Origin: Zelonia costaricensis
Lineage: Eukaryota; Euglenozoa; Kinetoplastea; Trypanosomatida; Trypanosomatidae
DNA length: 52,971 nt
Assembly (NCBI GenBank): GCA_030849075.1
Contig: JASAOO010003391.1
Span: 1-52,971 of the forward strand
Direction: 5' to 3'
In this document: positions 38,587-47,092 of the stretch, in pieces
Position numbering within the stretch: the stretch's first letter is position 1
Layout: every line of letters starts with the position of its first letter
Notes under the pieces: generated by a model
Told to the model about the DNA's origin: nothing
The model's input: the letters and a program-made list of their open reading frames with translations, nothing else
The model's database searches: none
Made by a program: the position numbers and the translations under genes

Positions 38587-39084
38587 AGACAGGCACGCGC
38601 ACCACGCGAGAGCTGCTGCTGCTACGTGAGCGGGACGCAAACGAGAGGAGCCTGGCGGCGCATGCGTTGTGTGGTGAAATCGCGGGGAAGCGAAGTGAGA
38701 GAGGTGTAAGGCGGTGCACAACGAACTCGCTCGATGACGCAAAGCGGACGGTGTTGTCTTCGCAATTGCATCCCCGCCACGGTCGTCTCCTTCTTCCTGC
38801 ACACACCTTCACTGCTGCAAACCCGGCAGGTGCCACAGCCACGACGTTCGCTGAGGCACGTACCGCCACCCCCACGGCGCACACTTCATCAGCTCCCTTC
38901 TGAGCGCCGCATTGACCTTTCCACACTCGCGTACTGTTTTTCTTTTTTGCATTTGCTCTTCCGCATCCGCCGCCGCAGCGGTGTTGAGAAGTCCAGCTGC
39001 AGCACCCCCCACCCTCCGCACATAAAACACAAGCACACACAGGAGGCGGAGTTGACAAGCACATCCTTCACGGCTACGCACGGA
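37859..39084. other. Spacer with the longest microsatellite in the window
   Basis: There is 1.2 kb with no convincing gene. It contains a G-rich stretch (38,077-38,160), a TG tract at about 38,391-38,408 and a 50-base (CA)25 run at 38,532-38,581. A CT-rich stretch near 38,930-38,960 lies upstream of the next gene. Confidence 0.6.
38532..38581. repeat. (CA)25 microsatellite
   Basis: An uninterrupted CA tract of 50 bases, the longest simple repeat seen in the window. Confidence 0.95.
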
Positions 39085-39756
39085 ATGGCGTCAGTCGTGC
39101 CGATCCACGCGGCGGCAGCCACGACTCGCGCACGCGCTGCCGTGTACGCGGCTCGCGGCACAGGGCGTCTCCAGCTCTACTGCCCACTTCCGCCCCCCGC
39201 CGACTGCGCGCGCACCGCGCCGCGGATTTCACCAGCACCGACGGCAACGACTCCATTGCCGTACTTCGTCACCGCGCGGCTGCGCTCGATCTCCTGCACA
39301 CCCTCGTGCTCCCCCCGTTCGCCGTCACTGCAGCTCGGTCGTGGTGCGGCCACAGCGTTAGCTTCGGTCACCGCCGCTGCCGGCACGCTGCACTGCTGCC
39401 GACGCACCTTCTACGACAGGGTCCGGGAGCAGCGCGACGGCAGCGAGGCGGGTGGGCCAGAGGACATGTTCCAGGACTTCGCGAAGAGCACGCAGCGGCA
39501 GCAGGTGCCGGCGGAGCTGCACAAGAGCAACAAGGATGCCGTGGACCACGCCGAGCAGCTGAACGCCGTGTTCTGCGCCGCTCTTGCCGCCGGTATGGCG
39601 CTGGGGGTGTGGTATCTGAACCCGTTCCGCACCGACCCGTACGAGCGGCCCGAGGGCTACGGCACTACAGACCCGCTGCTCGTGTACGGGAGCAGCGACC
39701 TCGCGCAGGGCGGCGGCGGCGGCGACGGGTTTCGCTACGGGCACCAGAGGCCGTAG
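39085..39756 (+). CDS. Mitochondrial-type single-pass protein, unknown family
   Basis: This 223-residue protein from the ATG at 39085 has a frame that is open further upstream. The first 120 residues are Ala/Arg/Ser/Pro-rich with almost no acids, typical of a long kinetoplastid mitochondrial presequence. A helical segment (DMFQDFAKSTQRQQV, then LHKSNKDAVDHAEQLN) precedes one transmembrane helix (AVFCAALAAGMALGVWYLNPF). The tail ends in Gly/Asp-rich sequence. It would suit a respiratory-chain or assembly subunit with the C-terminal side exposed, but no family was recognised. Confidence 0.7.
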   Translation: MASVVPIHAAAATTRARAAVYAARGTGRLQLYCPLPPPADCARTAPRISPAPTATTPLPYFVTARLRSISCTPSCSPRSPSLQLGRGAATALASVTAAAGTLHCCRRTFYDRVREQRDGSEAGGPEDMFQDFAKSTQRQQVPAELHKSNKDAVDHAEQLNAVFCAALAAGMALGVWYLNPFRTDPYERPEGYGTTDPLLVYGSSDLAQGGGGGDGFRYGHQRP

Positions 39757-40581
39757 CGGACTCTCTGAAACATCGCTCCGTAGAGGTGGAGAGGGAGGTG
39801 TGTGTGTGTCGGGGGGGGGGGAGGAAGGTGCGTCGATTGTGTGTGCGTGTGTGAGGCTAGGGCGATGGCGAGCACATGAATGTCTCCTTGCGTCTCTCCC
39901 CCCCTTCCCCTCCGCTCCCCCTCGATCTTGACCGTCGCCTGTCGCGATGACGTAAGCTCGCCGCTTTCTCTTCCTTGGCGACGTCACGCACACGCAGACT
40001 CGTACCGAGTTCTACGCACGCGCTCAACACTACCTTCGTGGTGCTTGACGCTTCACACAGCAAAGCCTAACACAAGAGACAGGGAGCACGCATCGATCCC
40101 TCTTTTCTTGGGGGATGTGACACGACTGAACTGAGGGGCTTTCGAGGCTGCGCTTGGCGAGACACAACACAAATAACAGCTGTGTGTCGTCTCGCGGCAG
40201 CGTGCGCTGGGCTCGAGCCGGCTGCATTGACGCCTTGCCACCCCCCCCTCCCCCTTCGCCCCATCCGTGTGCCGGCGCTCCCCCTTCCTCTCTGGCGTCC
40301 ACACCGTCGTCTCCTGCCCCTCGCCGCGCGTCCTCGCTGCACTCCTCTCACCGTCTACACCAAACGGACGCTGGCACGCACCACCGTAAAAAAAAAAAAA
40401 CAAATAAAACGCCGAAGCTCGTCACGTGCGAAGGACTCCCCAGTGCCGGAGCCGCCTCCCTCCTGGACCTCCTCGACTCCCAGACAGACCCACCCACCCC
40501 GGGCGCGTCCGACACGTCTCAATCAGAACACACCCGCACCCGCACCCGCACCCACACGCGGGAATCGTACGGCGCGGCATA
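39757..40581. other. Spacer between mitochondrial-type protein and TMEM208 genes
   Basis: No gene was seen. It holds a G-run near 39,811-39,820, an A-run at about 40,387-40,399, and a CACCCG-type hexamer repeat at 40,531-40,556 just upstream of the TMEM208 start. Confidence 0.55.
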
Positions 40582-41157
40582 ATGGCAAAGGAGACGGCCA
40601 AGAAGAACTTAAAGAAGAATATCGCGCGCATGCGCGTGTTCGCGATGATCACGGCGGCGATCAATGGTCTGTACGTGCTCGCCATCCTCTACCGCAATGG
40701 CGGGCTGCCATCGTTCCGCGATCTCATGGCGATCAGCTTCTGGGCTGGCCAGGAGTACTTTGCCTACAGCACCCTCAACAAGCTCGCCCAGCCAACGATC
40801 AGCGCCGAGGGCGACTTGATCGACTGCATCGACGCGTCGAACCCGCAGGAGCTGGGGTACTACACCTTTGTGCAGGATGTGTTGTGGGTGTGCTGGGTGG
40901 TTCAGGGGCTGTGCATGCTGCACCCCGCCTTCATCGTCTTTTACCTCCCCGTGCCGGCAACCGTCATCTACAAGCTCTGGGGCAGCGTGCTGAAGCCGCT
41001 CGCGTCGGCGTGGTTTGGCGGGGGCGCCGGTGGCGGCGGCGCCGGGGCTGCGGACGGCGCTGAGGACGGCGCGTCCCCGCGTAATCGGCAGGAGCGCCGG
41101 AAGGAGGAGCTGAAGCAACGGAAGGCGGCCCGGCGCGGCAAGTCCGCGATGGACTGA
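40582..41157 (+). CDS. TMEM208: TMEM208/SND2-like ER membrane protein
   Basis: The protein has 191 residues from the ATG at 40582 (MAKETAKKNLKKNIARM). Four hydrophobic helices lie at about 18-36, 46-62, 95-113 and 115-131, in the pairwise arrangement of TMEM208/Snd2. The C terminus is Gly/Ala-rich, then strongly basic (RRKEELKQRKAARRGK). TMEM208/Snd2 acts in the SND pathway, a route for inserting proteins into the ER membrane that do not use SRP. Family length is about 170-190 residues, which fits. The assignment rests on layout and the N-terminal and helix motifs. Confidence 0.8.
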   Translation: MAKETAKKNLKKNIARMRVFAMITAAINGLYVLAILYRNGGLPSFRDLMAISFWAGQEYFAYSTLNKLAQPTISAEGDLIDCIDASNPQELGYYTFVQDVLWVCWVVQGLCMLHPAFIVFYLPVPATVIYKLWGSVLKPLASAWFGGGAGGGGAGAADGAEDGASPRNRQERRKEELKQRKAARRGKSAMD

Positions 41158-43303
41158 CTTTGCACACAAGCAGTCACAAGGCGTGCGTACGAGCGTCGGC
41201 GCACTTTGGTGGTGTCTCACGTGCGCGCGGTTGGGCGTCGGAATTAAAGAAAAGAGGAAAGGGCTGCTGGGCGTTTGTGTTGACGTGTTGGTGTCCCCTT
41301 TTCTATCTCCAGTCCGCGTGTGACCGTGCAAGAGCGTCCGCTGCGTCGCTCACTCTCCCCCTCTCTCTCCCTCCCTCTCTTGGTGACAGTCAGTGCGCAG
41401 GTGTGCATGTGTGTGCCCCGCTCAAACGAGCGTCGCTGCTGCAGGAGCGGGACACACATACACAGACAGACGCACACACACTCGCACAAGACAAGCTCAA
41501 CATCTGACAGGACAACACGCTCTAGATTGCAGCTGGCTGCCGCGTGTCGTGCTGAGGTTGGCGTCCCCACGGCTCGGAGCTGCCCTTGGCGACGTCGGGA
41601 GATTTAAATCCTGCACGAGTAGTGGAGCGGAGCGGTGTGTGTGTGTGGTGGGGGGTGGGTGGGTGAGAGTGACGAGGGGACATGAAGAGGGGAGGCGGGT
41701 GTCCACCTGACACGTAAGTTCCTCCGTTTCCCTTACCGCCCCCCACCCTCCTTCCACCTTCTCTCAGATCCGCCTCCGCGGAACACGCCGATGACGGCTG
41801 GTCCTTGACTGGCTCTCATCTGCCCTGCAGGACCCCCCAAAAATGGAAAAATCAGGTGAGCGTCGCCTGTGTGCGCGTGCTCGCGTGGGAGGCAACTTAC
41901 GCTACGACTCGTGCGCGTTCTCTTTCCCTCGGACCTTTTTTCACGCTTCACTGACGCCACCGCCTCACAACGGTGAAGCAGCGCTGACGCACACAAGCGC
42001 GGCAGAGGAAACTCAAAAAGCAAAACGCCCGAACAGCGCCGCACACAAAACACACAACAGAGAAAAGAAGGAAAGAAAAAGCGTGCAAGGACAGAGCAGG
42101 CACACAGCGGAACTCGTGCACACGCGAAACGCACACCGTCACTTCATTTCTCCTCCTCTTTTCCCTCCCCCTTGACTTCCGAAGTCAGCACACAACACAC
42201 AAACACACGCAGCGTAGACACGACTACTCTCCACCGACCTCGAAGCACACGGAAGAGGCTCTGAACTCCTTTTTTTGTTTTCTTCGTGCCTGTCCGTCAC
42301 GTGCGCGGCAACACCGCCCAGCATCCGGCAACGCTGGACTTCACTCTTTCCACCGCGTCTCATCGCCGCGCCTGCGCAACGCCCCCCTTTTCTCTGCGTT
42401 CGTTGTTTTTCGTCTTCCACGTCTGCCTTCTCCTCCTCCTCTTGTGTTCCACTGCCACTGCGACGGGCCCCCAGGCCTCCCCCCCTTCTCTCTCTCTCTC
42501 TCCGTCCTACTCCTCCATTTTCGCTGCCTTGGCCTGTGCGCGTGTGTGTGCGTGGGTGCTGCGGTGTTCCTCTTTGGCAACGCGACCCCACACACCTCTC
42601 CGCTCTTCCCCCTCTTCCCCCTCTTCCCCCCGCCCTCGTCCCGTTCTCACCAACTTCGACGTGGCTGCGTCGTGGTCGAACGGAGCTGACGAGTAGCCCA
42701 CCGTGACCGGTAGAGAGAGAGCGCCACGGACGAGTCTCTACTCCACCGTGTGTGTACGTGCGTGTCTAGAGCAGACTGCTGTCGCAGCAGGGACGCCCAC
42801 GGCGTGCAACACATCACAAACCGCGTTTATATCCACGCCGCCCCGACCACGTCCGACCACGTCCGACTGCGTCCTCCCCCACCTCCCCCACCCTCGTCAT
42901 TTGGTCCGTATCGACATCGCCTCGACTGCGCTTCTCACTTTCCTCTCGCCTCTTCTCTTCTTCTTTTCCTGTTTTTTTTTTTTTCCGCTTCCCCTCCGTA
43001 GCGACAGCGCGCCGACGCCTCCCCCGCCCCCCCCCCGCGCGCTACACACACGTCGCTGTCATCGCCGCTGTGGTTGAGGCCGAGCACCCGTGTGCCCTTT
43101 GCGTGTGCTCTTCTTGTGAGCCCCCCCTCCTCCCCTCTCCACACGCCGTTCCCACTGCTTCGCTACTCTTGTTTACTCGCGCCCTCTGTCTGCTTGCCGT
43201 CTTGCTTGTGTGCGTGTGTGTGAGGAGGCGTTGAAGGTACATCTACACCCACCCACACAATCATCGTTTTACGTGAAACCAAGCACCGTGTGAGGCCGCA
43301 GCA
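41158..43303. other. Long spacer upstream of dymeclin gene
   Basis: There are 2.1 kb with no convincing gene. Short frames here lack proper ATG starts (several begin with GTG or TTG) or are pyrimidine-repeat translations. It contains repeated CTCTTCCCC units near 42,600-42,630, a strong CT tract (42,950-43,001) and a C-run near 43,028-43,036. The first part should be the TMEM208 3' UTR. It is the largest gene-free stretch in the plus cluster. Confidence 0.55.
42950..43001 (+). promoter_or_regulatory. Predicted spliced-leader acceptor for dymeclin
   Basis: A CT-rich tract with a run of about 13 T ends in CCCTCCGTAG with AG at 43000-43001, giving a 5' UTR of about 302 bases before the ATG at 43304. 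Predicted. Confidence 0.55.
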
Positions 43304-45997
43304 ATGGGTGCATCACTGCGCAAGGAGGCGAGCGCGTACTTCACCGCGACGCTGACGGCCGCGCCTGCGTCGGGCCCGACAGACGCGGAGTTCATTGCCA
43401 AGGTGAAGCAGTACGAGCGCAGCCTGTGCGGCGGGTCGGAGCTGAGCAGCGTCGCGGCCCCCGTTGCAGCCGCGGTCCTCACCAGTGTTGCCTACTCGGG
43501 CCGCGTACGCTGGCTGCTGCGGCTGTGCAGCGAGGTGATGCGACGCTGCGTCGAGAACCCGCACGACCTCGATGCCGGCACCCCTGCCGTCGTGCACGTT
43601 ACTGAGCTGCTGCTCCGCCACCTCCTCCGGCTCGTGCACGGCCACTCGGCAACACTGGTGGCGGTGCTCGAGGCAGCCGGGGACGGCGGCGTAGCGACGG
43701 TCGCAGGGGCGGAGGCACAGGGGAGGGCTGCTGCGGCTGCAGATGCGGCGTGCGAGGACACTGCCGCGGTGCTGTGCCGCATGGCGCTGACCTTTCTCGC
43801 CAGCGTGCCGATCGACTCGAACACCGTCGCCACGCATTTGGAGGTGCTGCGGCTGCTGCTGACCATGACGTCATCGGCGCTCCACCACGGCACCGAGTTC
43901 CACGAGCATACGATGGACCTCTTCACGGAACTGATGATGTCGTCGCCGCTGCTGGGCGAGTGCCTCGAGACGCTGCTGGAAATCTTCGTGACGTGGGGCA
44001 CGGCGGGCTACACGGCCTCGGCGCCAACGCTGTACCAAGAAGGCCATCAGCCATCGCTGCTCAACCTCTTCCAGGTGTTCGGCGGGGGTGGCGGGGCTGG
44101 TGCTGGTGGGGCGGGCGGCGGCGCAGGGGGCAGCGGCGTGGGCGGCCCTGGCGCCCCACTAGAGCGCGCCGCGTACGTGCTCGACATGCCCACCGTGACC
44201 GCTGCGTCGCCGAGCAGTGGGGGTGGTGGCGGTGCCGTGCCCAAGGACCCCGCCGGGGTGCTCGTCAAGGCCTGCAGTTGCTGGGATCTTCTGGGCCGCC
44301 ACGCCGCGGCGCTGCTGTGCGTGCTGGTGGTGCATCAGAAGGGCAGCGGGCGCAACCCGGCGCTGGAGTACGTCGTGGCGATGCGCGACGGCAGCCCAAC
44401 GCCGTTTGTGGGTATCCTGTCCGCGATTCGCTGGCGACTCGCGAGCTTCCCGGAGGTGTCCATCCTACTGTACGTCCTCCTGCACGATCACCACGACTTC
44501 CTGCACGCGATTCTCACCGACGACCCGGCGCTGCTCGTGTCGACGCTGCAGCAGCTGCTGGAGCTGGCGTACAAGACGTGCAAGGACACCACGCGTGTTG
44601 TCATGGCGCCGAGCCCGGCAACAACAACGGCGGCGACGGCGACGTCGAGCGCCAACCCCAACGCGCCCGCAGCGAGCGCAAACGCGAACGGCAGCAACGG
44701 CACCGCCCACAACACGAGTAGCCCCGGTGGTGGTGACGCACTGCCTCCGATGGGTGAGGTGCTGAACAATGCTGTGCTGGGCCGCATCGTGTTTCAACTG
44801 CGCGTCTTCTCGTACCCGTTCATCAACTTCATGGCCAGCACGCTCCTGCTCCTCGTCTCGCAGGACCGCGTGGTGAATCGCTTGATGTGCAGCACGCCTT
44901 GCCTCCCGGGACACCCGCTGCAGCGCTTCGACGACGCCGCGCCGGTGGGCGCGCTGGCGACGGTGGTGGTGGCGCTGGGCATCTCAAAGGGCTTGAACGA
45001 ACGCAACGAGGCGCTGATCGCGGTCTTCGCGCCGTGCCTGGTGAACCTCGCACCATTTGTGCATCACATGGACCCGTTCACCTCGCAGCGTGTCTCGGCG
45101 CTGCTGTCGCTCGCCCTCAAGAAGATTCAGCGAGCGAGCGTGCTGTTGATGACGGCAACCGCAGAGCACCCGGGTAGCGAGAAGAACCCCTCGGACGGGA
45201 GCGTGGCAGGGCTGTCGGGCGTTATGAGCAACACCAGCAGCGCTGGCAGCAGCACCACGGCGTTGCCGGCTGCGTTGGCGTCTGCCGAGGACGCCCGAGC
45301 GCTGGAGGGGATCTTGGCTATGTACGTGCGGCAGCTGCGCACGATCGTGGAGGCAGTTGAGGCTCTCCTCCGCGGCGCCGATCGCTGCAACGAGCACCTG
45401 ATTTACGAACTTCTGTACACACGCGGTCGGCTCATCGACGACGTGGACGCTGCTGTCGCCGCGCAGTGCCCGCACGCCGTGACGACGAAGCAGCTGCTGG
45501 CGAACATTGCGGAGATGATCAAGAGCTGCGAGGCCGACATCGCGAGCTCGAACCAGGCGCAGACGCCGCAGGAGATTCTCGCAATTCTGCGACGCGGTCA
45601 GCAGCAGCAGCGGGGCGCCGGTGGGAGTGGCGGGGACGGCACGTCTGCTGCCGCTTCTGCGCACGACGGGGTTGGAGGTGGCGGCGGCAGCGGTAGTGTC
45701 GGTGGTCACGCGCACGAGGACAGCAGCCACACCTTCAATTCGTCCACGTCGGCGGCGTTGAGTCCGGCCGCCGCAGCGAGCGGCGATGGCGGTTCCCTCA
45801 CGTCCGTCACGAGCGGCGCGGAGGGGCGTCTGGGGGAGGGGGCCTCAACCGATCTCGTGTACAGCTACGAGGAGTCGCCGCACAGCTACGACTTCTTCGG
45901 CCCCTTCGTCTGGGCGACGCTGCTGAGTGCGGCTCGCCTGCCGGGTGCGGCGTTGTGGTGCCAGCAGTGCAGCGAGCTGCCCATCTTCCCGCATTAA
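43304..45997 (+). CDS. DYM: Dymeclin
   Basis: The 897-residue protein begins MGASLRKEASAYF, is all-helical and lacks transmembrane helices. Family blocks are visible: PSLLNLFQVFGG, LALKKIQRAS, VEALLRGADRCNEHLIYELLYTRGRL, and the ending YDFFGPFVWATLLSAARLPGAALW, which matches the FFIPYVWSLVYNS block of vertebrate dymeclin. Dymeclin is a Golgi-associated protein in vesicle traffic. The protein is about 230 residues longer than the human one, mostly from Gly/Ala/Ser-rich insertions (near 258-295, 440-490 and 760-860). Gly2 follows Met, as in myristoylated dymeclin, but Arg6 is atypical of the N-myristoylation consensus. Confidence 0.82.
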   Translation: MGASLRKEASAYFTATLTAAPASGPTDAEFIAKVKQYERSLCGGSELSSVAAPVAAAVLTSVAYSGRVRWLLRLCSEVMRRCVENPHDLDAGTPAVVHVTELLLRHLLRLVHGHSATLVAVLEAAGDGGVATVAGAEAQGRAAAAADAACEDTAAVLCRMALTFLASVPIDSNTVATHLEVLRLLLTMTSSALHHGTEFHEHTMDLFTELMMSSPLLGECLETLLEIFVTWGTAGYTASAPTLYQEGHQPSLLNLFQVFGGGGGAGAGGAGGGAGGSGVGGPGAPLERAAYVLDMPTVTAASPSSGGGGGAVPKDPAGVLVKACSCWDLLGRHAAALLCVLVVHQKGSGRNPALEYVVAMRDGSPTPFVGILSAIRWRLASFPEVSILLYVLLHDHHDFLHAILTDDPALLVSTLQQLLELAYKTCKDTTRVVMAPSPATTTAATATSSANPNAPAASANANGSNGTAHNTSSPGGGDALPPMGEVLNNAVLGRIVFQLRVFSYPFINFMASTLLLLVSQDRVVNRLMCSTPCLPGHPLQRFDDAAPVGALATVVVALGISKGLNERNEALIAVFAPCLVNLAPFVHHMDPFTSQRVSALLSLALKKIQRASVLLMTATAEHPGSEKNPSDGSVAGLSGVMSNTSSAGSSTTALPAALASAEDARALEGILAMYVRQLRTIVEAVEALLRGADRCNEHLIYELLYTRGRLIDDVDAAVAAQCPHAVTTKQLLANIAEMIKSCEADIASSNQAQTPQEILAILRRGQQQQRGAGGSGGDGTSAAASAHDGVGGGGGSGSVGGHAHEDSSHTFNSSTSAALSPAAAASGDGGSLTSVTSGAEGRLGEGASTDLVYSYEESPHSYDFFGPFVWATLLSAARLPGAALWCQQCSELPIFPH

Positions 45998-47092
45998 GCA
46001 CATCACAGACAGGCAAAGAGACAGGAAGATTCAGCGAAAGAAGAGAGAGCGCCGGGGGGGGGGTGCGTATACAAGTGTGCAGGCATGCAGGTTTGTGTCT
46101 GTAAGCTCCGTACCCGTCGAGCTTTCGTCGTCTTCATCCCCAGTCAGGCGTTAGCCGCGCTCCGGCCACTCTCCCCCTTCTGTCGTCTTTGTCCTGTTTG
46201 TGCGGGTCATCTTCCGCGGGGACTTGTGCCTCCGCCCATCCGGTGGGCGCGGCTCAGCCGCGAGGCGTTGGGTACCGACCGCGCCCCTCCCCTCCCTTCT
46301 CCCTTCGCCTTCCTCTGATCTTCGCGCGTGCCTGGCCCGTGTTGAGTCTCCCTCTCCATGTCCACCTGACCCGACAGTGCCGTATCGCATGAGCAACCTC
46401 AAACACAACAACAACACGCGCGCACACACCACAACGCAAGAAACTCGTACCCCGGTGAGAGGGAGGTACGTCTGCCGCTGATACGCGCACTGCGTGCACG
46501 GAGCACTTCACTTCGTTGAAGAACAGACGGCAGAGAGAAGGGAAAGACAAGGGGTGAAGCGCCTGCGTTGCACGTGCTGGGCAAAGGGCACACACGCACA
46601 CACGCGCACCCAAGCTGCACCCGTCTCTCTCCCCCTCGTGTACCTCCATGCGGATCAGCCGTTCGGTCACGCGAGCGGAAGAAACTACGTGTTGTAGTGC
46701 ACGCACGCACGCTGGTGGTGTCGCTGCGCTGCTGCACGCCCTTTACGCATCACACCGCCTTTAGCGACCCCCACCCTCAACCCCGTCAACGCCTCCCTCT
46801 CTCGCTTCTCCGCGTTTTCGAATCCCGCCACGCGTTGGTGTCAGTGAACTCCTCAAGAGGAAACACACCATACACCTCACCGTGTGTGCGTGTGTGCACG
46901 CGATTAGAAGCAAGTGTGTGCGTTCGTCGCAGCTCAACCTACTGCACCTGCTTGCCCCGCACTTCGTCTCTTCTCCATCCTCTCGTGTAGCCCACGTCAC
47001 CGCACACACACACACACACACACACACGCACGCACGCACACACGCGAAACAACAACAACGCAGAGTGACGTGGCGCTGTGATCGGCGCACGC
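45998..47092. other. Spacer between dymeclin and coiled-coil protein genes
   Basis: There is 1.1 kb with no convincing gene. It has a G-run near 46,053-46,061, a CA tract at 47,002-47,040 and scattered CT stretches. Confidence 0.55.

Noticed and set aside
42275..42706. Frames in the dymeclin upstream spacer
   Set aside because: They start with TTG or GTG and encode pyrimidine-repeat Ser/Pro/Leu strings.
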